Shown here: piece by piece, positions 1-7,957 of the stretch | Layout of the letters: every line of letters starts with the position of its first letter | Numbering within the stretch: the stretch's first letter is position 1 | Assembly (NCBI GenBank): GCA_031552315.1 | Contig: JAVBMP010000084.1 | Location: 1 to 32,384, forward strand | Reading direction: 5' to 3' | Length of the DNA: 32,384 bases | Origin: JAVBMP01 sp031552315 | GTDB lineage: Bacteria; Desulfobacterota; Desulfovibrionia; Desulfovibrionales; Desulfovibrionaceae | The notes under the pieces: generated by a model | The model's database searches: none | Seen by the model: only the letters and a program-made list of their open reading frames with translations | Told to the model about the DNA's origin: nothing | Made by a program: the position numbers and the translations under genes

Positions 1-190
1 TGGCATTCCTCGCTTTCTCAGCTCGGTCTGCTTTGAAGAGCATATCCAATGGCGAGTCTTGGTGGCGAGTAGGAATTGGAATGGGGGCACGGGAGGGCGA
101 TGGGGACGGGGATGAGCCAGAGTCGGACCCATCCTCTGGAGGCGGAGTTGGGGGACTTGCTCGCGTCTTCGCGGGGACAGATTTGGAGAG
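1..190. other. Foreign-looking sequence joined to tsaD
   Basis: This stretch shows no recognisable protein in any frame and is rich in runs of G on the plus strand, unlike the neighbouring codon-structured DNA. It replaces the expected 3' two thirds of tsaD. It may be the edge of a rearrangement or insertion, or a chimeric contig end. I can assign no function. Confidence 0.5.
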
Positions 191-515
191 AAACTTTGGC
201 AAAGGCAGAGCCGACAAGCAGACTGCCAAGAAGGCCAGGACCACGAGCAAAAGCAATGATGTCAATGCTTTCAGGTTCTATAGCCCCTTGCGCCAACAAG
301 AGGTCATATAAAGGGCCTATCAGCCTGCCGTGTTCCCGCGAGGCAAGTTCCGGCACCACGCCGCCGAAAAGGGCGTGCATGTCGGCCTGGGTGCGTACAA
401 CCTCGGCCACCAGTTCGCTATTCCGCGCCAGGCCGCCCTTGCCTGCCGCATCGCTTGTGCGGACAAGGGCAAGGGCGGTTTCATCGCAGGAACTTTCTAT
501 ACCCAGACAAAGCAT
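18..515 (-). pseudogene. tsaD: 5' fragment of tsaD (tRNA threonylcarbamoyladenosine synthase subunit), broken
   Basis: TsaD transfers the threonylcarbamoyl group to A37 of ANN-decoding tRNAs. Residues 1-108 from the ATG at 515 match the family: LGIESSCDETALA near the start, then GGVVPELASREH at 51-62 and GPGLLGSLLVG at 92-102. After about residue 107 (near nucleotide 190) the similarity stops. The frame continues for some 57 unrelated residues to a stop at 18-20. The HMEGH-type metal motif and the remaining two thirds of the roughly 340-residue protein are missing. I chose the ATG at 515 because the conserved N-terminus begins there; no clear ribosome site is visible. The start lies 8 bp past the fbp stop, so the two genes probably formed one transcript. 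Either tsaD is truly rearranged here or the first 190 bases are an assembly chimera; I favour the latter because tsaD is normally essential. Confidence 0.8.
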
Positions 516-522
516 ATTTGTG

Positions 523-1524
523 TTAGCGGTAAAAGGCCATGGCCTCTTCCACATCCTTGGACGAACCTATGAACAGGGGCACGCGCTCATGCAGGTGCTG
601 GGGCTTTATTTCCATGATGCGGCGTTTGCCGTCGCTGGCGGCCCCGCCGGCCTGTTCCGCCACAAAAGCCAGGGGCGAAGCTTCACAAAGCAGGCGCAGT
701 TTCCCTTCCGGCTGGTTGGGCTTGCGGTAATCCGGCGGGTACATGAAAATGCCGCCGTACTGCAATGTGCGGTGGAAATCCGCTACCAAAGACCCTACAT
801 AGCGCAAGGAATAGGGTTTTTGCCGCGAGTTTTCATTCCCTTTGAAATATTCAACCATATTACGGGTTTCATCATTCCATATATTCCGGTTGCCTTCATT
901 TATGGAATAAATTTTGCCCTGTTCCGGAATGCGCATGTCCGGGTGGGAAAGCAAAAATTCGCCCACGCTGGGGTCAAGGGTGAAGCCGTGCACGCCCTGC
1001 CCGGTGGTATAAACCAGCATGGTTGATGGGCCATAGAGGAAATACCCCGCGGCCACCTGTTCCACCCCGGCCTGAAGCGCGTCTTCAAGCGTGGCTTCCT
1101 GTTTGGCGGGACTTTTGCGGCGCAGGATGGAAAATATGGTGCCCACATTGATGTTCACGTCTATGTTGGATGAACCGTCAAGCGGGTCAAAAATCAGGAT
1201 ATAGTCGCCCCGGCTGAACTTGTCGGAAACCGGCACCACGTCGGCGTTTTCTTCAGACGCCATAAGGCAGAGCGCGCCGCTGCGTTCCATGCGGTGCAAA
1301 AGCACCCGGTTGGCAAATTCGTCCATTTTTTGCACGTTTTCGCCCTGCACGTTTACTTCGCCGGTGCCGCCAAGCACGTCAAGCAGACCGGCCTTGCTGA
1401 TATTGCGGGCAATTATTTTGGCAGAAAGAATAAGGTCATAAAGCAATTGGGTAAAAATGCCCGTGGCTGCCGGAGACTTTTTTTGGTGCAGCAAAAGGTG
1501 CTCGGTTACTGTAATAAGAGGCAT
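523..1524 (-). CDS. fbp: Fructose-1,6-bisphosphatase class I
   Basis: This enzyme hydrolyses fructose 1,6-bisphosphate to fructose 6-phosphate in gluconeogenesis in the cytosol. At 333 residues it is normal length for class I. The metal and catalytic signature DPLDGSSNID is at 113-122, acidic ligands E91/E92 precede it, the substrate-binding segment YVGSLVADFHRT is at 242-253, and the distal metal-site Glu is in LCEASPLAF (about 281). A GAGGG ribosome site sits 5 bp before the ATG. It lies directly upstream of tsaD and downstream of the lipoprotein gene on the same strand. The identification is firm. Confidence 0.96.
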   Translation of the reverse strand: MPLITVTEHLLLHQKKSPAATGIFTQLLYDLILSAKIIARNISKAGLLDVLGGTGEVNVQGENVQKMDEFANRVLLHRMERSGALCLMASEENADVVPVSDKFSRGDYILIFDPLDGSSNIDVNINVGTIFSILRRKSPAKQEATLEDALQAGVEQVAAGYFLYGPSTMLVYTTGQGVHGFTLDPSVGEFLLSHPDMRIPEQGKIYSINEGNRNIWNDETRNMVEYFKGNENSRQKPYSLRYVGSLVADFHRTLQYGGIFMYPPDYRKPNQPEGKLRLLCEASPLAFVAEQAGGAASDGKRRIMEIKPQHLHERVPLFIGSSKDVEEAMAFYR

Positions 1525-1551
1525 GGCAAACCCTCGCGTTTATTTGTGTGG

Positions 1552-1577
1552 GCGGGCCTGACAGGCCGCAGGCCCGC
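1552..1577 (-). terminator. GC-rich hairpin at the lipoprotein gene 3' end
   Basis: GCGGGCCTG and CAGGCCCGC form a perfect 9-bp stem with an 8-nt loop overlapping the stop codon. No T-run follows on the minus strand, so it may act as an mRNA stabiliser or weak attenuator before fbp rather than a full terminator. Confidence 0.4.
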
Positions 1578-2608
1578 TATTTCGCCGGTTCCGGCTGTTT
1601 ATTGGACGCTGTGTCGTTATTTTGCGCCTTGGCTTCTTCCGCCTTGCTTTCCGGTTCCGCCTTCTTTTCCGCCTCTGGCTGGCCTTCCGCCTTTGCGTCC
1701 GCCGGTTTTTCCGCCGCGTTGGCTTCCGCCGGTTTGGCGTCTGCCGGTTTGGCTTCAGGCGCGCCGGTTTCTTCCGGCTTTTTCAACTCGGTTGAAGGGG
1801 CATTTTTGCCCAAAAAGCCGCCTGTGGTGGGCAGGGCGTATACCAGCGGCATGTTGCCGAAATAGGTTGACGTCCAGTAGAAGGTATTGCCCCCGCTGCT
1901 TACTGTGCCTTTGTGGTCGCTGGCGGCAAGTTTTTTCCAGTCTTGCCCGTCCAAAGGGGTGCTGCCGGGGGCGTAAGCGCCTTCCCAAAGCACGCCAAAG
2001 GGGCTGGTTACCATGAATATGTCGGAATCTTTGGTGTTGCTCATAAGCACGCGCATGTCAAAGTGGGCCACAACAAGGCCACGGAAAGCGCCTTCCGTAT
2101 AAACGGGCTTGGCAAGGTAAACTTCTTTCCCCAGCGGGCTGTCGGCGACTGTTGTGCGCAATTCCATGGGGCGGCGGCCTTCCGGCACTTCCTGCAGGCC
2201 ATCTATGGTAAATTCCTTCATGCTTACTTCCGGGAATTTGGCTACCACCTTGCCGTTTTCATCCGTCAAGGCCAGGCCGGAAAGCCAGGGGAAGCGGCGC
2301 ATGGTACTTTCCACCCAGTGGGTATCCGGCGCGCGGTCGCTGTTGTCCATAACCTTTTGCAGGTCACGCAGCTGCAAATCTACAGAGGCGATGGCCCCGC
2401 CCAGGCATACCTCATAGTCCTTGCACGGGCCATCGGCCCCAAGGTCAACTTTGGCCGGGGTGTTTACATATTCTCTGTAAAATCTTTTGGTGCTTTGCCA
2501 GATGGAAGGGGAACTTTCTTCCTGCGCGGTTTCCGGTGAAGATGCGCAACCGTAGGAAAAAACAAGCAGAAGGGAAAAAATGGGAAGCAACTTGTAAATA
2601 TTAGCCAC
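1577..2608 (-). CDS. Lipoprotein with a Cache/PAS-like sensory region and an Ala/Glu/Lys/Pro-rich tail
   Basis: The product is 343 residues. Residues 1-21 form a lipoprotein signal (hydrophobic LLPIFSLLLVFS followed by YGC, with the lipid-modified Cys at about 21). Residues about 70-230 have the feel of an extracytoplasmic Cache-type sensor fold (a helix, WLSGLALTDENGKVVAKFP, then a strand with VYLAKPVYTEG). That fold assignment is tentative. The last about 75 residues are a low-complexity tail of Ala, Glu, Lys and Pro with repeated PADAKPAE units. I chose the GTG at 2608 because a GGAG site lies 6 bp upstream; the TTG at 2614 would have no spacing. A perfect 9-bp hairpin at 1552-1577 overlaps the stop. 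Function is unknown; an envelope sensor or periplasmic scaffold is possible. Confidence 0.75.
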   Translation of the reverse strand: MANIYKLLPIFSLLLVFSYGCASSPETAQEESSPSIWQSTKRFYREYVNTPAKVDLGADGPCKDYEVCLGGAIASVDLQLRDLQKVMDNSDRAPDTHWVESTMRRFPWLSGLALTDENGKVVAKFPEVSMKEFTIDGLQEVPEGRRPMELRTTVADSPLGKEVYLAKPVYTEGAFRGLVVAHFDMRVLMSNTKDSDIFMVTSPFGVLWEGAYAPGSTPLDGQDWKKLAASDHKGTVSSGGNTFYWTSTYFGNMPLVYALPTTGGFLGKNAPSTELKKPEETGAPEAKPADAKPAEANAAEKPADAKAEGQPEAEKKAEPESKAEEAKAQNNDTASNKQPEPAK

Positions 2609-2756
2609 AGACAACTCCAGTCATAATTCATTTTGCGGCCAGAACAACCATACCGGAACAACCTTAAATATATCTGTTTTCCGGGGTGCCGCGCCGTAAC
2701 GGGCAAAAGCCGCAAGCGGCGTCAGCCCTTGTTTAACATGCCGGCAAAGCCTATAC

Positions 2757-2778
2757 GAGGCCATTGCACAATGCCCTC
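2757..2778. repeat. GAGGCCATTG-family palindrome at the TPR gene stop
   Basis: GAGGCCATTGCACAATG followed by CCCTC is palindromic with one mismatch and overlaps the TPR gene's stop codon. It resembles a lone inverted end of the 155-bp element. Confidence 0.75.
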
Positions 2779-3991
2779 ATACGCGGGCTTCCAGCCTTTG
2801 CGCCAAAGACTCCAACACATCCATAAGACGATTTTTTCTTGGCAGTTCCTTATCACTGCCGCTTTCTTGAACCGGCTCTTGCGGGGCCGAGGCAAGGCGG
2901 CGGGTTTCCGCTATTCTTTCCGTCAGTTCGGCGCGGTCACCGGCGCTGGGGCTGCTGGACAAAAGTTCATTATAAATTTCCAACGCCCCGTTGTAATCGC
3001 CCTGTTCCGCCAGGATGTCCGCCATGGAACGGGTGCGGGTGGAAAACGGTTCCTCATTATTGTCGTCTTCTTCAAAAGACGCGCCTGCTTCCTGCGCCAG
3101 GGCGGAATTGCGCAAGGCCTGACGGGCCTCTGTTACCGCAGCTTCCGGCAAGGCTTCGGCAAAATCCTCCGCAAGGTCTTCATCTTCCTCATAGGCGGCT
3201 TTGGCTGCCCGGGTTGCGGGCTGGGGCTTCAGCACTACCCTTACGCGCCCTTCTTCCGGGGCGTGGGCCGGGCGGGCCGGGGCGGCAGGGCGGGCTTCCG
3301 CTTCTACAACCTGCGCGGGCTGAACTGGCACGGGGCGGGCGGGCGCAACCTGAGCGGGCGCTGGGCGAGCTGGCGCGGGTTGGGCAACAGCCGGGCGCGG
3401 GGCAGGTTCCGCCGTCCGCCTGTTCTGGTCGGACGGGCGGGCCGGTTGAACAGGCTGGGCCGTCTGGGCCGGGCGCGTTTGCGCCTGCGGAACCGTCTGG
3501 GCGGGCTGGGGAGGCTTAGCAGCTTGAACGGGCTGCATGGGCTGGGCGGGCTGCGCGTATTGCGGCGCGGCCTGGCCGCTTTCTTCCAGAATATGGTTGA
3601 TGCCCAAAGAAATGACCTGAGACCAGGAAAGGTCATAACCTTGCAGGCTGGCGGCCAAAAAGCGCAAGGCAATGCCCGCGTCGTTCATTTGCTGGTCATG
3701 GGCCAGGTATTCGCCCCAGGCGGACCAAAAGCCGGGATAGGCGGAAAGGATTTTGCTTATATCTTCCATTTCCTGCAAGAGTTCGGACTGGCGTCCGCTT
3801 TCAAACAGCAGGTCTATAAGCAGCAGGCGGGCTTCCGTATGGTCCGGGTGGTAAGAAAGCCCCCGGCGCAAGGTGGTTACGGCGTCGTCAAAAAGTCCGG
3901 CTTCAGCCTCCAGCCGGGCCAGAGAAAAAAACACTTTGGAACCCGGCTCTACCGCCAGGACTTCACGATACCATTCAATTTTTTGCTTCAT
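2777..3991 (-). CDS. TPR-repeat protein with a long Pro/Ala/Gln-rich linker
   Basis: This 404-residue protein has no signal peptide and is likely cytosolic. Residues 1-140 contain degenerate tetratricopeptide helices (WYREVLAVEPGSKVFFSLARL, then DDAVTTLRRGLSYHPDHTEA). Residues about 145-265 are a disordered Pro/Ala/Gln linker. A further TPR-like pair (ADILAEQGDYNGALEIYNEL) lies near 330-350. Its ATG overlaps the end of the FtsB-like gene by 17 bp, suggesting translational coupling. TPR proteins are scaffolds, so a role in envelope or division assembly fits the neighbours, but that is inference. The stop codon lies within a dispersed palindrome (2757-2778). Confidence 0.85.
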   Translation of the reverse strand: MKQKIEWYREVLAVEPGSKVFFSLARLEAEAGLFDDAVTTLRRGLSYHPDHTEARLLLIDLLFESGRQSELLQEMEDISKILSAYPGFWSAWGEYLAHDQQMNDAGIALRFLAASLQGYDLSWSQVISLGINHILEESGQAAPQYAQPAQPMQPVQAAKPPQPAQTVPQAQTRPAQTAQPVQPARPSDQNRRTAEPAPRPAVAQPAPARPAPAQVAPARPVPVQPAQVVEAEARPAAPARPAHAPEEGRVRVVLKPQPATRAAKAAYEEDEDLAEDFAEALPEAAVTEARQALRNSALAQEAGASFEEDDNNEEPFSTRTRSMADILAEQGDYNGALEIYNELLSSSPSAGDRAELTERIAETRRLASAPQEPVQESGSDKELPRKNRLMDVLESLAQRLEARV

Positions 3992-4298
3992 CAGGCTTTA
4001 CCCCGGCTGTTTCTGCGGCATCAGGAAAAATATACAGTATTTCATTATCCCGCACCACATTCAAACGTCTGTGCCTCAACATTTTTTCAATATATTTTTC
4101 ATCGCCCTGCAACAGGCGTATTTCACGGCTTAGTTCAATATTGCGCTCTTCCAGCCGGGCCAGTTGCAAGTCAAGGTTGGCGCATTCCTCTTTAAGGCCG
4201 CGATAGGCGCTTATGCCCTGGCTGCCCCAAACAAGCGCCCAAAGCAGAATAATATTGACGACTATTGAACCGCCAAACAAAACTTTATGCCAAAACAC
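3975..4298 (-). CDS. FtsB/DivIC-like septum formation initiator
   Basis: This is a small bitopic protein of about 107 residues. A short cytoplasmic N-terminus is followed by one membrane helix (VLFGGSIVVNIILLWALVW), then a coiled coil rich in Leu, Glu and Arg (residues about 32-70), and the EKMLRHRRLNVVRDNEILYIF stretch typical of the FtsB/DivIC family. FtsB joins FtsL and FtsQ to activate septal peptidoglycan synthesis. I chose GTG at 4298 because GGAAAGG lies 10 bp upstream and the preceding gene stops one base before it. An ATG at 4334 would overlap that gene by about 35 bp. The gene overlaps the TPR gene downstream. Confidence 0.8.
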   Translation of the reverse strand: MFWHKVLFGGSIVVNIILLWALVWGSQGISAYRGLKEECANLDLQLARLEERNIELSREIRLLQGDEKYIEKMLRHRRLNVVRDNEILYIFPDAAETAGVKPDEAKN

Positions 4299-4299
4299 G

Positions 4300-4575
4300 C
4301 TATTGCAACCTTTCCCCGTGCGGGGGCAGCACATCTATGGCGCTAAGGGCCTCTTTGAGTTCACACAAAAAATTGGCGGTGGCTTCTTCAATGCGCCCCA
4401 CTTCATCTTCATTTACCGAGATATCTTCCAGCCTGCCCATAACCTCTTTCAACGCGCCAAATTCTTCCATAAGGTGGTCACCCAGCGGGGCCAGGCGGAT
4501 CGCCGGTTCCAAGTCCAGAATGGTTTGCAGGCAGTTGCGCAACCGGCTGTGCAGAATGACATTTTCAGGGAACAT
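4300..4575 (-). CDS. Small helical protein of unknown function between pgsA and the ftsB-like gene
   Basis: This is a 91-residue acidic, Leu/Glu-rich protein predicted to be all helical, without a signal peptide or membrane segment. I recognise no domain. It starts 14 bp after the pgsA stop and ends one base before the GTG of the ftsB-like gene, so it is tightly embedded in the operon, which supports its being real. The ribosome site is weak, again suggesting coupling to pgsA. Confidence 0.7.
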   Translation of the reverse strand: MFPENVILHSRLRNCLQTILDLEPAIRLAPLGDHLMEEFGALKEVMGRLEDISVNEDEVGRIEEATANFLCELKEALSAIDVLPPHGERLQ

Positions 4576-4589
4576 ACCACGTTGCCTTT

Positions 4590-5150
4590 TCAGCCCGGCG
4601 CACTGTTCTTTTGCCCTTTATAGAAGGCGTAAATATAATTTCCGCCGGAAAAAAGGGCTATTGCCAGGGTTATGTAAAGCAAAACCAGGCCAATTATGTT
4701 TATGTTGTAACCCATCCAGGGGTAATGCAAAATAAGCGGCAGCAAGGCGAAGCCCATTACAACGGTTTTAAGCTTGCCCCAGTTATCCGCCGCGATGACA
4801 ATGCCTTCATCCGCGGCAATGGCCCTTAGGCCGGTAATAAGAAATTCACGCCCAATGATGAGTATGACAACCCAGGCCGGAACCCAGTTGTGTTTGACCA
4901 GCATTATTAAAATGGATGCCGTAAGCACCTTGTCCGCCAAGGGGTCAAGAAACTTGCCGGAACTGGTAACCTGCCCCACGTAGCGGGCAATGTAGCCGTC
5001 AAGAAAGTCGGAAAGCGAGGCCAGCATGAACAGCACCGTAGCCACAAGGCAGGTAACGCGCGAGGGGAAATAAAGCAACACCACAATAAGCGGCGCTGTA
5101 AAAATACGGCTTAGGGTAATGGCGTTGGGTATGTTGATGTTGTATGCCAT
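4590..5150 (-). CDS. pgsA: CDP-diacylglycerol--glycerol-3-phosphate 3-phosphatidyltransferase
   Basis: PgsA makes phosphatidylglycerol phosphate, the committed step to phosphatidylglycerol and cardiolipin, in the inner membrane. The 186-residue protein carries the full CDP-alcohol phosphotransferase signature D48-x2-DG-x2-AR-x8-G65-x3-D69-x3-D73, with several hydrophobic helices on both sides. I chose ATG 5150 (MAYNINIPNAITLSR), where family homology begins, with CAGG 6-9 bp upstream. It heads the run pgsA / unknown / ftsB-like / TPR. A cardiolipin synthase that would use its product lies at 13610. Confidence 0.95.
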   Translation of the reverse strand: MAYNINIPNAITLSRIFTAPLIVVLLYFPSRVTCLVATVLFMLASLSDFLDGYIARYVGQVTSSGKFLDPLADKVLTASILIMLVKHNWVPAWVVILIIGREFLITGLRAIAADEGIVIAADNWGKLKTVVMGFALLPLILHYPWMGYNINIIGLVLLYITLAIALFSGGNYIYAFYKGQKNSAPG

Positions 5151-5371
5151 ACAAACCTGTTTGCAATGCCGGGTAAGCGGGTTTAACAAGACGCAAATGG
5201 GCGCGAAAGGTCGCGAAGGCCGGGCCTTGCCGCGGCATGAACCAAAAAAGCCAGATAAATCTGGGGCCGCGCCCGCGTATTTTTTTCACATTACGCTATG
5301 AAAGGCCAGTTAGGCAACCTGTTTTTAGGTGAAAAACCTCATTTTGCCCAAGCGGTTAGCCGGCGTCCCCC

Positions 5372-5471
5372 AAGGGGCGGGTTTATCTGTCTTCCAGCGT
5401 AAGCCGGATGGCGCTTTCGGCCCCAAAACCCTGCACCAAAGGGGCGGGTTTATCTGTCTTCCAGCGTAAGC
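5372..5471. repeat. 33-bp direct repeat at the dsbD 3' end
   Basis: Two exact 33-bp copies (5372-5404 and 5439-5471) are separated by 34 bp. The right copy contains the last codons and stop of dsbD (LTLEDR and stop). The left copy, just past the gene, carries the same codons in an open frame reading GAESAIRLTLEDR, so it looks like a leftover alternative 3' end. Confidence 0.85.
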
Positions 5472-7747
5472 TTCAGGGCGTCTTTAAGCTGCGAGGGGCT
5501 TACCAGGTCACGCAGGATTATCGGCGCGGCGGCCCCTTCCCCGGTGGGGAAGATTGCCAGAAGCGGAATGCTGGAACTGTTCAGTTTTTTCAGCAGGGCA
5601 TTGCCTTCCGGGTTGTCCCGGGTAAGATCAACGCGCACGTAGCGCAGGCCGTACCTTTCCTGCCAGCGTTCCAGGCGGCGGGGTATAAGCACCGCGTATT
5701 CCAGGGCCTTGCAGTTTGGGCACCAGTCGGCGGTAAATTCCACCAGCATGGGCACCTTGCCCAGGTCTTGCATGAAGGTGGCCTCGTCATAAACTTCCCA
5801 CCGGGTTTCCACGGTTTGCGGCTGTATGCCCCACCACAGGGCCAGCGCAACCATGGCGGCGGCCAAAATGCGGGCCAGCCGCCTTTTAAGCCGCCCGGCG
5901 GCAGGGCCGCCAAGCTGCCCCCAGCACCAGGCCGCGACCGCCACAAACAGCATGGAGGCCAGCAGCGGGGGCAGCACTTCCACCGGCAGGGTGTTCAAAA
6001 GGTAAAGCACTGTGCCCAGCAGCATGAAGCCGATAACCCGTTCCAAGGTAATGGCCCAGGGGCCGGAACGCGGCAAGATGCGCACCAGGCCGGGCTTTAG
6101 CGCCATAAGCAGAAAGGGCATGGACATGCCAAGCCCCACGCTGAGAATGCTGGCCCCAAGGTAGGGCAAAGATTGCTGCATGGCCCAGCCAAGCACGCCG
6201 CCCAAAAGCGGCCCGCTGCACGGCGTGGCCAGCAGGGTTGCCAGAAGCCCGCTGGAAAAGGCCTGCCAGCCCTGGCTGCCTGTGGTGCCGAATTTTATGT
6301 CGAACACCGGCAGGTTGAAGATGCCGAACATGCTAAGGGCCAGTAAAAACAGAATAAGGGCCAGGGTAACCACCAGTTCACGGCTTTGAAAAAACTGGCC
6401 CCACAGCATGCCCGCCGTGCCAAGCACCACAAGCAATATACTGAACCAGGTCATAATGCCCAGTGAAAAAAACAGGTTGTACTGGCGGAAGGCGCTACGC
6501 TGTTTTTCATCCCGTTCCATGCCGCCTATGCTGGAAAAAACCGTCAGTTTAAGGCTTATAACCGGCAGCACGCAAGGCATAAGGTTCAAAATAAGCCCGG
6601 CCAGCAGGCCAAAAAGCACCGCTTCCAGCAGGCTTTCCACCTCCAGCGCGGCCTGAAACGGGCTGGGGCTTATGCGTTCAAAAAGTTTTTTGCTTGCCGC
6701 CAGTTGTTCTTCATGCTGCTGCCGCGCCTGTTGCGCGTCTGTCAGGCCGTTTTGCGCTGCCGGCCACCGGGTCAGGGGGCCAAGAAACACTGGCAGCCAG
6801 GCGGGGGCCTTTTCCGGGTTTGAAGTAACCAGGGCCTGCACGTCCAGGTTTTTTAGCGGAATTTCCTGCTTGAAAGGGGTGCAGGACGTGGGGGTGCAAA
6901 GCAGGCCGGATGCCTTAAGCAACAGGCCTTCCTGCAATTCCTGCGCGGATACCCGGGTAAAAAACACCGCGTCATGCTCATAAACCGGGGTCATCTGGCC
7001 GCTAAGGCGGTCTTTTTTATCTTGCCCGGGCGGGTAAAAAACGGGGTGGGACGGGGCACCTTCACCGGGCCTTTCCTGCTGGGCCTGAAGCGCGTGCAGG
7101 CTGATGCTGGTGGGCAAACCGGCATGCGGCGCTCTGGCCGCCGGGATGGAACGGCTGTAGGGCGCGTAAATGTAGGTATTGGCGGAAGGGCTAAGGCGTA
7201 TGGCCAGCAGGATGCGCTTTTCAGGCTGGGGGGCCGGGTGGGCCTGTTCCTTTACTGGCGCGCCTACAGAAGCTTCCGCAGCCGTTTCCGCGGAAGCTTT
7301 TGGGGGCGCGCTTGCGGAAATTTCTGGGGAAATTTCCGGGGAAATTTCCGGGGAAACTTTCGGGGCCGCTTCTTTTACCGCCTGTTCCTTTCCGTTCTGC
7401 GGCTTTCCGTTCTGCGCCTTTCCAACCTGCCCTTGCGGGGCGCTGTCTTTGGCCGCATCTTCTTTGTTTGCGGCTTCAGTTTTTGCCGCGGCCCTTTCAG
7501 CTTCCTGCATGCTGGCCGGAAATTCGTCCGGAATGAAGGCTTCAACCTGAATTTTTATGGGCGCGTCCTGCGCTGCGGGCAGCCCCGGCGGGGACGCTTG
7601 CCCCGGCTGGCTGGCCGGGCCAAGCTGGCCGGCCGGGTTGTTGCTGCGCAATCCGGCGGCCAAAGAAGCGGAAGCGCATATAAACAGCCCGCAAAGCAGC
7701 AGCGGGATAACAGCGCGAGACAAACGTGTTTTTAGAAGTGCCCTCAT
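5450..7747 (-). CDS. dsbD: Thiol:disulfide interchange protein DsbD with an enlarged N-terminal linker
   Basis: DsbD carries electrons from cytosolic thioredoxin across the inner membrane to reduce periplasmic disulfide carriers and cytochrome c maturation proteins. All three expected parts are present. There is a signal peptide (about 1-31). The periplasmic alpha domain has a Cys pair (C284 and C289). An eight-helix membrane domain carries NLMPCVLPV (C392) and ATPCSGP (C510). The C-terminal thioredoxin domain has WCPNCK (C676/C679). At 765 residues it is well above the usual 560-600. The excess is an Ala/Pro/Glu/Lys-rich low-complexity stretch at about 35-175, including tandem SPEI units. 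A 33-bp duplication lies at its 3' end. No strong ribosome site is visible, so the start is less certain than the identity. Confidence 0.95.
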   Translation of the reverse strand: MRALLKTRLSRAVIPLLLCGLFICASASLAAGLRSNNPAGQLGPASQPGQASPPGLPAAQDAPIKIQVEAFIPDEFPASMQEAERAAAKTEAANKEDAAKDSAPQGQVGKAQNGKPQNGKEQAVKEAAPKVSPEISPEISPEISASAPPKASAETAAEASVGAPVKEQAHPAPQPEKRILLAIRLSPSANTYIYAPYSRSIPAARAPHAGLPTSISLHALQAQQERPGEGAPSHPVFYPPGQDKKDRLSGQMTPVYEHDAVFFTRVSAQELQEGLLLKASGLLCTPTSCTPFKQEIPLKNLDVQALVTSNPEKAPAWLPVFLGPLTRWPAAQNGLTDAQQARQQHEEQLAASKKLFERISPSPFQAALEVESLLEAVLFGLLAGLILNLMPCVLPVISLKLTVFSSIGGMERDEKQRSAFRQYNLFFSLGIMTWFSILLVVLGTAGMLWGQFFQSRELVVTLALILFLLALSMFGIFNLPVFDIKFGTTGSQGWQAFSSGLLATLLATPCSGPLLGGVLGWAMQQSLPYLGASILSVGLGMSMPFLLMALKPGLVRILPRSGPWAITLERVIGFMLLGTVLYLLNTLPVEVLPPLLASMLFVAVAAWCWGQLGGPAAGRLKRRLARILAAAMVALALWWGIQPQTVETRWEVYDEATFMQDLGKVPMLVEFTADWCPNCKALEYAVLIPRRLERWQERYGLRYVRVDLTRDNPEGNALLKKLNSSSIPLLAIFPTGEGAAAPIILRDLVSPSQLKDALKLTLEDR
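7316..7367. repeat. 12-bp coding minisatellite in dsbD
   Basis: A 12-bp unit, GGGGAAATTTCC, recurs in tandem about three to four times with small changes. On the minus strand it encodes PEIS repeats in the DsbD linker (residues about 132-144). The unit length keeps the frame. Confidence 0.8.
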
Positions 7748-7819
7748 GGGATAAAGGTTATTTCATATTGCATCTGATGGCAAGAGTTATAAGAAAAATC
7801 CGGGGGCTGTCAAAAAATT

Positions 7820-7893
7820 GAACGCCGCCTGCGCCTGCGTGGCAGCCAGTTGGCAAAGTGGGGCTATTGTGCAACAGCCTCACTTTGCCAACT
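7820..7893. repeat. Decayed copy of the hairpin-rich dispersed repeat with a strong stem-loop
   Basis: The stretch from 7820 resembles the middle of the longer repeats at 15666 and 27887 (GCCGCCTGCGCCTGCG followed by a CAG-TTGGCAAAG arm). It ends in a perfect 13-bp inverted repeat (7848-7860 with 7881-7893) that extends inwards with a G-T pair. The loop ATTGTGCAAC resembles the core of the scattered palindrome family. Confidence 0.6.
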
Positions 7894-7898
7894 GCAAC

Positions 7899-7930
7899 AA
7901 AAACGGCGCGGATTGCCCCGCGCCGTTTTT
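7899..7930. terminator. Bidirectional rho-independent terminator after fliF
   Basis: A 13-bp perfect stem (five A-T pairs plus CGGCGCGG) with a 6-nt loop has T-runs in both directions. It lies about 28 bp beyond the fliF stop and closes the flagellar transcript. Confidence 0.9.
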
Positions 7931-7957
7931 CCTTCCTTTTGCAAAGCCGTTTTTTTA

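Noticed and set aside
33..311. Plus-strand ORF over the tsaD junction
   Set aside because: It is Gly/Asp low-complexity, crosses the junction, and runs antisense to real tsaD codons.
4999..5289. 96-residue minus-strand ORF overlapping pgsA
   Set aside because: It lies in a different frame over pgsA, is rich in odd residues and matches nothing; pgsA has clear motifs.
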